From JAOAFX01 sp049700315 (GTDB taxonomy: Bacteria > Hydrothermota > Tepidihabitantia > SM23-42 > JAOAFX01): 64,000 bases of DNA. Below, piece by piece: positions 51,122 to 60,664 of the stretch; the first letter of the stretch is position 1; each line of letters starts with the position of its first letter. The DNA lies in NCBI GenBank assembly GCA_049700315.1, contig JBNAVN010000001.1, positions 34,758-98,757 of the forward strand, in the 5' to 3' direction. The position numbers were made by a program, and so were the translations under genes. The notes below the pieces were generated by a model. The model saw only the letters and a program-made list of their open reading frames with translations. It ran no database searches and was not told the origin of the DNA.

Positions 51122-53593
51122 ATGACTGATAATACGAAAATAGGACAGAAACTCATTGTCGGGTTAATTTTTTTCATTTCTGCGCCCATTATTTTCTTAT
51201 ATGCTACAGAAAACTACAACTGGGGGCTGAAATCATTATATGAAATTGAAACCACACTTATGATTGCATCCGATTATGATAAAGATGGCATTGATGAAAT
51301 CATTGAGGGGAATAAATGCTATGTATTTGTCAAAGATCAAAATGGATTTGTATCAAGACAATTTTCCACACTTGAAGGTAATATTGCAACGCCTCTTGGT
51401 TTTTTCCGTCTTAATGACACTTTACCACCAAATCTATTTGTGTGTGTTAAAAGTGGTGATACGGTTTCGCTCAGGGCAGTATTTGAAAAAACCAGATATC
51501 ACCGTGCATTCATTGGTAAGGATATCAGAAAAACAGGTATTTCTGGATACGACGGAACAATCCGCAGTGCAATTTCCGCGGATATTAATGGTGATGGCTT
51601 CAATGAAATCATTTGCCGAGTAAATACAGGGTTTGATCTTTATCCCCGCGGTATTTTTGTTTACGATTACAAAAATAACAGAGAACTTTGGCACTACTGG
51701 ATTGGATGCAATCCTTCGTGGTGTGGAAGTACATATTGCATTGATATTGACAATGATGGCAAGAAAGAGATTTTCTTCGGAACAGACCAGACAAGCAATG
51801 GCGCTCTTGAGAACGGGCTTGATGATCTCCATCCCTGGGTTATCGCACTGAACTCTGAAGGAAAACTATTGTGGCAGAAAAAACTTCATAACGATGTCGG
51901 GGCTGCAGAAATCTACGTAGGAGCATTTGGAAACAGCAAAGAGTACAAAGTTGTGGTTTGCGAATCCAGGGGTATCAGTGAATCAGACTATGTCAATCAA
52001 TTGATGATCTTAAATGCCGAAGATGGCCAGTTAGAAAAATATATCCAAACTGGTAGGGATTTTTTGGGAATGGCAGTTTGTGACCTTAATCGTGATGGTA
52101 AAATGGAAATTATTACTGGCAACTCTGACGGCATTATGAGAATCTTTGACTGCAATCTGGAAATGTTGAATGAAAAGAATTTTGGGAATCCGGTTACTGT
52201 CTCGCTTGCGGAAGATCTTGATGGCGATGGCCGAAAAGAAATTTTGTTGACCTGCCAGGACAGTAGATTAGTCATTCTTGATGAAAGATTACAAACGCTG
52301 TGCGATTTCACATCAAACCGCGGAGGAATAGTCTACTGTTTTCTTGCTCGTGATAAACACAATTACCGAATCATCACTGCAGTCTCATCATTGAAGGAGT
52401 TCATTTTCACGATCTATCGTATTGATAAAACTCTGCGATTGAAAAAACTGCCAATCAGTCTTTTTATTACAATTGTCATCTTACTACTTGCATTAAGTTT
52501 AATTTTCTTGATTTACAGAAACATTGTTTATAGACGAAGAATACACAAATTTATTGACGAATCACCTGCAAGTGTGATTGTTTTGAATCAGTTTAATAAA
52601 ATAACTTATTATAACAATAATACCCGAAAGATCATCGGGGAGACAAAAGATGATTTAATAAAATTTACAGAAACGAAAGAAGTCAAAGATTTGATTGAAA
52701 AGAAAAAAGAACAGAAAGCAATTGATGTTCAATACAATGAAAAAAATCTCAATGTTTATTTTTCAGTGGTAGGAAAAGAAAAGTTGTTAATCATTGCTGA
52801 TAAGACTTCTGAGAAAATAGCAAAAGAATTGATCTCCTGGTCAGGCTTTGCCCAGCGCCTTGCCCATGAGATAAAGAATCCACTTTCTACGATAAATCTG
52901 ACTCTGCAGAGAATGTATCAAATATGTCATGAAAAGTTCGGCAAGAAGGCAGAAATCATTGATGGTTATGCAAAATCAGTATTGGAAGAGGTGGAGCGAC
53001 TGAGAAAAACAACCGACCGATTTATGCGGGTATTATCATTGGAAACACCAAAATTTTCTCCTGTTGATATCAATGGTTTGTTGAATGAAATTCTAAAAAA
53101 ATATGAAGATACACTTCCCCGGGAAATACAGATAAAAAGGTCCTTTGCTCCTGATCTGCCGCTTGTAAGATGTGATGAGGGGCAGATTACCACTGCTTTT
53201 TCCAATATTATAGAGAATGCGATTGAGGCGATGAAGGGGAAGGGATTATTAAGTGTGCGCACTGCAGTCATTGAAGCGATAAACGAAAAAATAAGCGGAA
53301 GCGGATATGATGATAAATCTCAAATTCAAAATGTCAAATTTCAAACTGAAAAAAGTGATCTGATAATTCAAAAATTCGTTGAAATCAGATTTGAGGATAC
53401 AGGCAAGGGGTTTTCCGAGGAGGAGACGAAAAATCTTTTCAAACCTTTCTTTTCTACCAAGAAGAATGGAACCGGACTTGGTCTTGTAATTGCCCAGAAG
53501 ATTATGGAAATTCACAATGGCAAAATTGAGATCACAAGCAAAAAAGACATTGGAACAGTAGTAATTGTAACACTACCATTACAGAAAGTGTAA
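51122..53593 (+). CDS. Sensor histidine kinase with integrin-like FG-GAP propeller ectodomain
   Basis: 823 residues: TM (about 12-30), a periplasmic domain (about 32-435) with at least five calcium-loop repeats (DYDKDGIDEII, DINGDGFNEII, DIDNDGKKEIFFG, DLNRDGKMEIITG, DLDGDGRKEILLT), TM (about 443-465), a PAS-like domain (about 470-560), HisKA with the phosphorylated His in FAQRLAHEIKNPLSTINLT, and HATPase_c with NIIENAIEAM, DTGKGF and GTGLGL. The periplasmic VCBS/FG-GAP propeller is an unusual sensor. It pairs with the NtrC-type regulator three bases downstream. Confidence 0.88.
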   Translation: MTDNTKIGQKLIVGLIFFISAPIIFLYATENYNWGLKSLYEIETTLMIASDYDKDGIDEIIEGNKCYVFVKDQNGFVSRQFSTLEGNIATPLGFFRLNDTLPPNLFVCVKSGDTVSLRAVFEKTRYHRAFIGKDIRKTGISGYDGTIRSAISADINGDGFNEIICRVNTGFDLYPRGIFVYDYKNNRELWHYWIGCNPSWCGSTYCIDIDNDGKKEIFFGTDQTSNGALENGLDDLHPWVIALNSEGKLLWQKKLHNDVGAAEIYVGAFGNSKEYKVVVCESRGISESDYVNQLMILNAEDGQLEKYIQTGRDFLGMAVCDLNRDGKMEIITGNSDGIMRIFDCNLEMLNEKNFGNPVTVSLAEDLDGDGRKEILLTCQDSRLVILDERLQTLCDFTSNRGGIVYCFLARDKHNYRIITAVSSLKEFIFTIYRIDKTLRLKKLPISLFITIVILLLALSLIFLIYRNIVYRRRIHKFIDESPASVIVLNQFNKITYYNNNTRKIIGETKDDLIKFTETKEVKDLIEKKKEQKAIDVQYNEKNLNVYFSVVGKEKLLIIADKTSEKIAKELISWSGFAQRLAHEIKNPLSTINLTLQRMYQICHEKFGKKAEIIDGYAKSVLEEVERLRKTTDRFMRVLSLETPKFSPVDINGLLNEILKKYEDTLPREIQIKRSFAPDLPLVRCDEGQITTAFSNIIENAIEAMKGKGLLSVRTAVIEAINEKISGSGYDDKSQIQNVKFQTEKSDLIIQKFVEIRFEDTGKGFSEEETKNLFKPFFSTKKNGTGLGLVIAQKIMEIHNGKIEITSKKDIGTVVIVTLPLQKV

Positions 53594-53595
53594 AA

Positions 53596-54978
53596 ATGAG
53601 AATCAGTCCGTCAGACGCAAAACCCAAAAACGAGAAATCTAAACTCAGAATATTGATCATTGATGATGAGCTCAAGATTTGCGAGATTCTCAAAGACATC
53701 CTTGATGGCGAAGGCTATGAAGCGGACTATGCAATAAATGGAACCGAGGGGTTGAAAAAGATTCAGAATAATAGAATTGACCTCGTGCTCCTTGACATAA
53801 AATTGCCTGACATTGATGGTCTGACTCTTCTCAAGCGAATAAAGGATTTTGATCCGGGCATTTCGGTCATTATTATCTCCGCGTTCGGAACTGTATCAAC
53901 CGCTGTGGAGGCATTAAAAACTGGTGCAGAAGATTTTATTGAAAAACCCCTGGAAACAAACCGAATCCTTGTCACAATAAAAAATATCTTGGAAAAAGCA
54001 GAATTTAAAAAGCAGGGCATAATCCTGAAATCAGAAATGCTAAAAGGATACAAAATCATTGGAGAATCAGAAGGGATAAAGAGAGTAGTAAATTTAATAG
54101 AAAAGGCAGCGCCAACAAATAGCACGGTTTTGATCTTAGGAGAATCTGGAACCGGCAAAGACCTTGTTGCTCATAATATCCATTTAAAAAGTCCAAGGGC
54201 AGGTAAGCCATTTGTCAAGGTAAATTGTGCTGCACTACCGAAGGAGTTGATAGAAAGCGAATTATTCGGCTATGAAAAGGGTGCATTCACAGGTGCATTT
54301 AAACGAAAATTTGGGCAATTTGAGCTTGCTGATAACGGAACAATATTTTTGAATGAAATCGGTGATATGGGACTTTCAGCCCAGTCCAAGGTCTTAAGTG
54401 CTATGGAAGATAAAGAGATAATGCGTATTGGTGGCACAACGAGGATAAAAATTGATGTAAAAATCATTACGGCAACAAATCAAAATTTATTACAACTCAT
54501 AAAAGAAAAAAAATTCCGTGAAGACCTGTATCATCGTATAAATGTTTTGACTATCCATATTCCACCCTTGCGAGAGAGAACTGCAGATATTCCATTGCTT
54601 GCCGAGCATTTCCTCAAAAATGCCTGTATTGAAAATAATCGTGCGATAAAATCACTGACCAGAAGCGCCATCCAGTATTTGAAATTGTACCATTGGCCTG
54701 GCAATGTGCGTGAGTTGAAATACCTGATGGAAAAACTTGCAATCCTCCTGCCGAAAACCGAACTTGATACCAATGATATTGCACCCATCCTTGATGAGAT
54801 CAAAAAGGATTCAAGGATACAGTATAATATTGATGTTGCAAAAGAAGAACTGGAGAAAGATTATATCCTGTCAGCGTTACACCAGGCAAATGGACATATG
54901 GGCAAAGCAGCAGAAATTTTAGGGATAGACCGTTCTACACTTTTTAGAAAGATTAAGAGATTGGGGATTAAATTATAA
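53596..54978 (+). CDS. NtrC-family sigma-54-dependent response regulator
   Basis: 460 residues: receiver (about 17-130; LIIDDELKICEIL, phospho-Asp in LLDIKLPDIDG, SAFGT, EKPLE), AAA+ sigma-54 activator (about 150-380; GESGTGKDLVA Walker A, ELFGYEKGAFTGA loop that contacts sigma-54, Walker B GTIFLNEIGDM, GNVRELKYLMEKL) and a Fis-type HTH (about 420-458; GHMGKAAEILGIDRSTLFRKIKRLG). It activates sigma-54 promoters when phosphorylated by the adjacent kinase. I found no convincing GG-N10-GC promoter in the window, so its targets are elsewhere. Confidence 0.92.
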   Translation: MRISPSDAKPKNEKSKLRILIIDDELKICEILKDILDGEGYEADYAINGTEGLKKIQNNRIDLVLLDIKLPDIDGLTLLKRIKDFDPGISVIIISAFGTVSTAVEALKTGAEDFIEKPLETNRILVTIKNILEKAEFKKQGIILKSEMLKGYKIIGESEGIKRVVNLIEKAAPTNSTVLILGESGTGKDLVAHNIHLKSPRAGKPFVKVNCAALPKELIESELFGYEKGAFTGAFKRKFGQFELADNGTIFLNEIGDMGLSAQSKVLSAMEDKEIMRIGGTTRIKIDVKIITATNQNLLQLIKEKKFREDLYHRINVLTIHIPPLRERTADIPLLAEHFLKNACIENNRAIKSLTRSAIQYLKLYHWPGNVRELKYLMEKLAILLPKTELDTNDIAPILDEIKKDSRIQYNIDVAKEELEKDYILSALHQANGHMGKAAEILGIDRSTLFRKIKRLGIKL

Positions 54979-54994
54979 TCTGTATAATTGCAGG

Positions 54995-55012
54995 GCAAAC
55001 CTTCAGGTTTGC
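54995..55012. repeat. Short palindrome GCAAACCT-TC-AGGTTTGC
   Basis: An 18-base hairpin after the regulator gene. CAGGTTTGC also ends the right arm of the inverted repeat at 50208-50232, so the two elements share a part. Confidence 0.65.
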
Positions 55013-55025
55013 TTGTAGAATTTCC

Positions 55026-55676
55026 TCAAAAAAGTTCTATCAATTCTTCTGGTTTTTTTATCAATTTTTTTGCACCGGCATTCAAAAGTTCTTCTGCAGT
55101 TCTGAATCCCCAGAGTGCACCTACCGGATACATCCCCGCAGAAATCCCGGTTTGCATATCTATACAAGAATCACCAAGATAAATAAACTGTTCAGGTGGT
55201 ATATCCAATTTATGGGCAATATGTAATGCCCCGTCCGGTGAGGGTTTTTTACAAAAACCTAAATTTGCTCCAATCACAACTGAAAAATTAATCTGTGGTA
55301 ATAATTTTTGAATATACAATTTCGTAAATTCATCAGGTTTATTTGAATGGACTGCCATCTTTATCTTTCTTCTTTCTAATTCTATCAATAATTCAGGTAT
55401 CCCTAAATATGGTTTCGTATTATTCAACCAGTTTTTCTGGTATTCTATTTTCATCAATCTCACACATTCACCAATGATTTCTAATTTACTATGTTCCTGG
55501 GGTATAACCTTCCTGCATAGCACTTCCATACCTTCACCTACAAAATATAAATAGTCTTTGGTTTTAAAGGTTGGAAACCCCATTTTGACAAGGACTGCGT
55601 TCATTGAATCAGCAATATCCTGTATCGTATCAAGGAGTGTGCCATCTAAATCAAAGATTACTGCGTTGAATTTCAT
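55026..55676 (-). CDS. HAD-family phosphatase, phosphoglycolate phosphatase-like
   Basis: 216 residues with HAD motif I FDLDGTLLDT (nucleophile Asp), motif II AVHSNKP, motif III Lys in KKPSPDG and motif IV YLGDSCIDMQTG. The cap between motifs I and II is helical (type C1), as in Gph/PgmB. It likely removes phosphate from a small metabolite. It has no clear promoter or ribosome site. Confidence 0.85.
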   Translation of the reverse strand: MKFNAVIFDLDGTLLDTIQDIADSMNAVLVKMGFPTFKTKDYLYFVGEGMEVLCRKVIPQEHSKLEIIGECVRLMKIEYQKNWLNNTKPYLGIPELLIELERRKIKMAVHSNKPDEFTKLYIQKLLPQINFSVVIGANLGFCKKPSPDGALHIAHKLDIPPEQFIYLGDSCIDMQTGISAGMYPVGALWGFRTAEELLNAGAKKLIKKPEELIELF

Positions 55677-55723
55677 AAAAGTTAAGTTAGATTTTTATTT
55701 GCATTTTCAGATTCAAATAATAT

Positions 55724-55741
55724 GCAACAGCAAGCTGTTGC
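55724..55741. repeat. Short palindrome GCAACAG-CAAG-CTGTTGC
   Basis: Perfect 7-bp arms with a 4-base loop, followed by ACTCC. Same size class as the palindrome at 54995, on the other side of the HAD gene. Confidence 0.65.
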
Positions 55742-55770
55742 ACTCCAAAAAATTTCTAAGATGCATAATT

Positions 55771-55800
55771 AAAAAGGGGGTAAATAAGATTACCCCCTTT
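55771..55800 (-). terminator. Terminator of the small lipoprotein gene
   Basis: On the minus strand AAAGGGGGTAA, a 6-base loop, TTACCCCC and TTTTT follow the stop at 55830 by 30 bases. Confidence 0.88.
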
Positions 55801-55829
55801 ATCCTTTGAATCCTACTCATTTATAAAAT

Positions 55830-56366
55830 TTACTTCCTTACTTCAATCGGTGTATAAGAATAGATACAATTGATGTTTTCACCCCTTATCAAATCATAGC
55901 CTTCCACAATGAATTTGATGGTTCCTCTACCATTGTAATCATTGTTTGCTCCATCTGCATCATCAAGGTCATCTGCAGTACCTTCATCAACAATAATGGA
56001 AACTGTATATGTGTATTCTTTACCACCATCAATCTCAATTGGTGGAACATAGCTCTCAGAACGATTGGCAACAAGATTACCATTTATATCATAAAACTGC
56101 CAGCGCAATGTTGAAATTGCTACATCTTTCTTTGCTTTTTCTTTCAGAGTTATAGATAAATCCTGAGATGCAGAACCACTTCCCCAGGGATTCCAACCTG
56201 GATTGCCCGGACCAGTATCAGTATCCGGCACATGGAATGTGACGACCAGAGTATCCGTGACAATCTCAACAACACCCACATCCTCATACCAGGCGAGCGG
56301 CTCTTTCACACAGTTTATAAGCACAAACAACAATCCCAATAGTGCAAAACCAAGATATTTTTTCAT
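55830..56366 (-). CDS. Putative lipoprotein
   Basis: 178 residues: MKKYLGFALLGLLFVLINC is a lipoprotein signal with Cys 19. The mature part is beta-rich (VTDTLVVTFHVPDTDTG, EYTYTVSIIVDEGT), resembling an Ig-like or DUF-type periplasmic domain; no family recognised. GGAGG precedes the ATG at 56366; an in-frame start at 56390 lies before this site and overlaps the promoter. Single-gene unit with its own promoter and terminator. Confidence 0.72.
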   Translation of the reverse strand: MKKYLGFALLGLLFVLINCVKEPLAWYEDVGVVEIVTDTLVVTFHVPDTDTGPGNPGWNPWGSGSASQDLSITLKEKAKKDVAISTLRWQFYDINGNLVANRSESYVPPIEIDGGKEYTYTVSIIVDEGTADDLDDADGANNDYNGRGTIKFIVEGYDLIRGENINCIYSYTPIEVRK

Positions 56367-56389
56367 AAAACCTCCTGTTCCTGAAAACA

Positions 56390-56417
56390 ATTCTAATCAA
56401 AATTCAAAAAAAGTCAA
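56390..56417 (-). promoter_or_regulatory. Promoter of the small lipoprotein gene
   Basis: Minus strand: TTGACT (56417-56412), 16-base spacer, TAGAAT (56395-56390). Confidence 0.75.
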
Positions 56418-56419
56418 GA

Positions 56420-58395
56420 GTAGATACTTCCCAAATCGTCATTATTATGCGCTCGTCACTTATGGAACAGGTAATTCAGAATTTGTTCCATTTGACCAGT
56501 TTACACTCAAAGATAATTCCAACAGGACTGTCTACTCAAAGAATGATTTCAGTCATACAGTTGTTGATATAAGCGATAACGGATGGGTAGTGGGTGGAGA
56601 TTTTGATGGTCCCATTTCGGGCAGGGGGTTCTCCATTTTTATGATGCAAAGGGTGTTGAACATAATACAGCGGAAATCGGTTTTTTAAATCAGAGGGCAT
56701 TTTCAAGCGATGGCAATTTTTATTGTGTTCTTGATGGATTGCATGGTTTGCGAATATTTAACAAAGATGGTACTCCATTATACAACCTTGGGAAAGGTAA
56801 TACCCTCGCAGTCTCTGACGATGGTTCATACATTGCACTTGCTAAAGAGGAAGAAATAGTATTGTTTTTCAATGGAGCACAATGTGGCACAATTTCAATT
56901 TCTTCACCATTCATCCGCCAGATAAAATTCTCTCCGGATAACAACCTTTTGTGCTTTATTGATCGGAAGAATTTCTTTGTCTATCGTGTGAGTAACCAGA
57001 GATTAATCCTGCGATATGAAGAGAAAAGACCCGAACGGAATTTCATCTCCTTTGATATTGCAAAAGATAACATTACATTCATTACAGGTCTTGATGAGGA
57101 TTTTGGAAGGAATAGCAATGCAAGGCATAAACTGGCCACACCCGCCACAGAATCAGATCCATCCGATTGGTAATTCATGGGGATTATATCAACATTACGG
57201 CACCGGACCTTATGTCCATAATGGTAATGATATTATGACCCAGGCACTCTGGCCCACTACCGCAATCAAATACGGTTATGTGAAGGCAATATGGAACAGT
57301 GGAACGCTTTACCGCGGTATAAGCGTTGGCGATTCAGCCAGTGCTGCATTCTGTATGGGCTACCAATATTACCATATGGACCAGATTCAAGTGCAGGTTG
57401 GTGATACAGTTTATGTAGGTGATACAATTGCAAGGGTTGTGACCTGGACGGTTGCGAATTTTCATCATAATCATTTCTCAAAAAATCGTAATTCAGGTAT
57501 CCAGTTGTCTTCTTATGGTGGTTTCTTTAAAAATCCACTTACCGAATTTACTCCTGACTATGATTCTACATTCCCGGTTTTCTCAAATGCAGTCTCTGGA
57601 TACAGATTTGCGGTATGCTTGAATAATACGAGCACATATCTAAATCCAGACAGTATCTACGGCACTGTTGATTTTATCTGCCGGGTTGAAGATAAAATAA
57701 ATCATCGCCTTTGGTGGTGCGCACCATATAAGCTTGTATACTCCATCCGTGATACATTTTTCAATTATGTTATTCCACCAACAATAAGTTTCCAATTTTC
57801 TGAATCACTTGATGCCTACTCATCCTCTCAGGTGCGGACAATTTATAAGGATGATGCTACCTGCAATTCAAATTGTAATTACGATTCCCTTAATAGACGG
57901 TTATATTTCATTTTTACTAATACCGATGGTGATACAATAGTTGAAGGAACTGACTCATTGGCGGGATGGAATACATTTTCTGTGTCAGATGGATACTACT
58001 GGGTAAAAGTGGTTGCTTCAGATGAATATGGCAATAGCCGTGCAGACAGCATGCGTGTGAGGATAAAGAATAATGTAGGTATTGCAGAAACCGAGCAAAT
58101 TCATAATCCTGCTGACCAGCAATTGATTCTCACAACTTTCCCAAATCCAGCAAGCGATAATATTACATTCCATTTGGTCGCTTCAGAAAATTCGGATATT
58201 GAAGTTTCTGTTTATAACCCCACTGGGATTCTTATCAAATCATTCATCATAAGCCAAAGGTCGGTTATAAATAACCATCAAATCCACTGGAATTGTCAGG
58301 ACAATAGAGGCGAGAAGATTCCTGCCGGAATCTATTTTATAATGGCACGGACAAAAGATGAGCAGATAATGAAAAAGATGGTTCTTTTGAAATAA
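56420..58395 (+). pseudogene. Frameshifted, 5'-truncated M23-type peptidase gene with T9SS domain
   Basis: Three frames together give one protein. 56420-56640 encodes YALVTYGTGNSEFVPFDQ and more; about 56640 the frame shifts at a run of five T, giving a propeller-like part (GLRIFNKDGTPLYNLG, VSDDGSYIALA). About 57110 it shifts again into an M23/LasA-like domain with YVHNGNDIM and VQVGDTVYVGDTIARV and FHHNHF, ending in a T9SS domain (FPNPASDNITFHL ... GIYFIMARTKDEQIMKKMVLLK). There is no start codon; the 5' end stops at the lipoprotein promoter. The last part (57016-58395) remains open for 459 codons. Confidence 0.75.
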
Positions 58396-58542
58396 GAGTG
58401 AATGGAAATTTATCACTGGCACGAAATCAAAATCCCTAATCCATACAGAATGGATAAACAAACCAATTAGGTATAAATGTTATAGCATTTAGATCTGACC
58501 TCACTCGTATACAAGGTGCGTGCCAGGGTTTAAATAATTTAC

Positions 58543-58570
58543 TTGCGTTTGCATATAAATTATGTATAAT
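58543..58570 (+). promoter_or_regulatory. Candidate promoter of the TPR gene
   Basis: TTGCGT (58543-58548), 16-base spacer, TATAAT (58565-58570). The -35 matches only in part. Confidence 0.6.
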
Positions 58571-58599
58571 CTGATAAAGGTTTATGAATTTTATCAACG

Positions 58600-60042
58600 A
58601 TGCTGTTTAACCAATTAGCTATGAAAAGGCAACTCATTCAACGAATGCTCAACAAACTCGGTGTCCCAAAAAATATGAAATTCGCCGATATTCAAGAAAT
58701 GGGATATTATCTCCGACTCAAACTTTGTTCCTGCAAGGCGGAAATTCTTGAATTGATCGGTGACTGGTCATCGGCCAAAAAAATATATTATCATAACTTA
58801 AAATCCGCGGAAAAAGTAAAAAACGAACAATTCGTAGCAGAATGCAAAGACAAAATCGGCATGCTCTTGCTCAAGCAAGGTGATTATCAGAAATCGCTGG
58901 CTTATTTGCGCGCGGTGCACCGTATATATTCCCGTTTTGGGAACCGACCGAAGATCGGCAATGCCCTTCATAATCTGGGGGTGATCTATTTGTATCGGGG
59001 GGATTATGATAAGGCACTTCAATGTTTTACGCAGGAATTGACAATTTTCACCAGGTTGCGCGACCAGAAAGGAATCTGCCGCGCAGTGACGAAGATCGGC
59101 ACCGTTCATTACTACTGGGGCGAGTTCGCTCAGGCGCTCCGGGCTTACCAAAAATCCATGAAGATTGCCCAAAGCCTGAATGATCAGGCTGCAATCGGTG
59201 GCAATCTGTTGAACATGGGAACGATCTATTATTATCAGGGAAATTATCATGGGGCGTTAAAATGCTATACCCAGGACCTGCGGATTTCCCAAAAAATCGG
59301 TGACAAACAAGGAACCGGCATCACGCTGGGAAACCTTGGCATGGTTTACTTCAGTATCGGCAATTATGATAAATCACTTGAATTTTACTTGAAAGACCTT
59401 TCAATTTCCGAAGAGTTGCACGATAAGTTGGGCATTGCCAATGCCCTGGGAAACATTGGCATTGTTTACTCGGAAAAAGGCGATTTTTCCAGGGCGTTTG
59501 AGTGCTATAAGATGAAATTGATGATCTGTCGGGGCATGGGCAACAAAGACGAAACCGCGAGCGCCCTGGGCTACATTGGCGATCTTTACAAAATGCAGGG
59601 CTCATTTGCAAAAGCGCAAAAATTCTATGACCAGGCAATCAAAATAGGTAGAAAATTGAAAAAATATTATTTTCTGTGCGAATGGCTGCATAATCAGGCA
59701 GAGGTCTGCTATCACCTGCGTAAACCAACTACCGCCCGGAAACTTAACCATGAAGCCCTGCTCATCGCCGGCAAAATGAAAAGCGACAATGTCATATTTC
59801 TCGGCCGGCTTTTACATGCAAAGATACTCCTCTCCAAAAACAAAGAGCGTGGTTTGAGGGAATTAAACGGACTGCTTAAGGAATATGCCGGCGATAACGA
59901 GCGATCTCTCTTACATTATGAACTTTTCAAAATAACCAATGCCCAGACGCACCGAAAAACCGCGCTTACCCTTTTTCGCCGGCTATACCGCAAAACTCCC
60001 AGCAACCAGTTTAAGGAAAAGATAATTGAATTAAAAAAGTAA
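58600..60042 (+). CDS. TPR-repeat protein
   Basis: 480 residues, soluble. About seven consecutive 40-residue TPR units (about 85-370) of the LGN/TPR_12 type, e.g. GNALHNLGVIYLYRGDYDKAL, GTGITLGNLGMVYFSIGNYD and GIANALGNIGIVYSEKGDFS. Such arrays bind proteins and often precede cyclase or transcription-factor domains, but here there is no other domain. Codon use is more GC-rich (many GCG, CGC, GGC) than in its neighbours, suggesting separate ancestry. The start is uncertain: ATG 58600 and 58621 both lack a ribosome site. Confidence 0.8.
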   Translation: MLFNQLAMKRQLIQRMLNKLGVPKNMKFADIQEMGYYLRLKLCSCKAEILELIGDWSSAKKIYYHNLKSAEKVKNEQFVAECKDKIGMLLLKQGDYQKSLAYLRAVHRIYSRFGNRPKIGNALHNLGVIYLYRGDYDKALQCFTQELTIFTRLRDQKGICRAVTKIGTVHYYWGEFAQALRAYQKSMKIAQSLNDQAAIGGNLLNMGTIYYYQGNYHGALKCYTQDLRISQKIGDKQGTGITLGNLGMVYFSIGNYDKSLEFYLKDLSISEELHDKLGIANALGNIGIVYSEKGDFSRAFECYKMKLMICRGMGNKDETASALGYIGDLYKMQGSFAKAQKFYDQAIKIGRKLKKYYFLCEWLHNQAEVCYHLRKPTTARKLNHEALLIAGKMKSDNVIFLGRLLHAKILLSKNKERGLRELNGLLKEYAGDNERSLLHYELFKITNAQTHRKTALTLFRRLYRKTPSNQFKEKIIELKK

Positions 60043-60452
60043 TATCAAAAAACTTATTAATAAATCCCGGCTCTGCCCCTGATCTGATGTAAACCCCATC
60101 ATCTTATATCACTAATTATCAAAATGTAGCACTTATTCTGTCAATTTATCAATTCGGCAATTGCCGAATTAACGAATGGAAAAATTCCTTCATTCTGAAT
60201 TAATTCCATAATTTCGCCTTTCAAATCCACAATCCGAAATTCGCAATACGAAATGCCTTTTTTCGTTTTTTTCAAATCCATTCCATAATCTCAGTTATAA
60301 TCATCCAGATGGATTTAACTCAAAAATGCGCCTGTCCCCTTTTTCCTACCTCTAAACTTTTTCCTAAACTAACCAAAATAATCTACTGATTTTTATCATA
60401 CACTTGACTTCTCTGCTTTTTGTATAGAATAATTATGTCGTAAGGAGAATAT
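60043..60452. other. Gene-poor spacer with palindrome
   Basis: No gene seen. It holds the perfect 20-base palindrome AATTCGGCAATTGCCGAATT (60151-60170), followed by AT-rich text with AATCCGAAATTCG-like units, and a candidate promoter for the toxin-antitoxin pair: TTGACT (60404) and TAGAAT (60425) with a 15-base spacer. Confidence 0.5.
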
Positions 60453-60661
60453 ATGAGTGAAATTATATTATAAAAAAAATTCTTGCGCTGGAAATGGAAC
60501 TTAAAATTCTGGAGTCACAGTTAAAGGAATTGATGCCTAAAAACAAAAAAAAGAAAAAAAATAATAAACTGGCCAGTTTATATGGCATCTGGAAAGAGCT
60601 TGGTGATTTCTCATACAACGAAATAAAAGAGTTGGAAATAAAATTGCCCTCAAAATTGTGA
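60453..60661 (+). pseudogene. Antitoxin gene of a PIN-type toxin-antitoxin pair, frameshifted near its start
   Basis: AAGGAG precedes ATG 60453, but this frame ends after MSEIIL at TAA 60471. In the frame from about 60461 the antitoxin continues: KKILALEMELKILESQLKELM, a Lys-rich stretch, LASLYGIWKEL and SYNEIKELEIKLPSKL, ending at TGA 60659-60661. That is the size and layout of small antitoxins that precede VapC genes. The shift lies at a run of eight A. An internal ATG at 60494 could still give 55 residues. Confidence 0.6.
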
Positions 60662-60664
60662 CCG

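Noticed and set aside
58396..58542. Possible sigma-54 site around TGGCACG (about 58417) as target of the NtrC-type regulator
   Set aside because: No TTGC at the required distance; only half of the motif is present.
60659..60661. TGA recoded as a sense codon to fuse antitoxin and PIN toxin
   Set aside because: Genes across the window use TGA as a normal stop (for example 1046, 53593 region neighbours and several ATGA overlaps), so there is no sign of general recoding. Kept only as a possible local readthrough.
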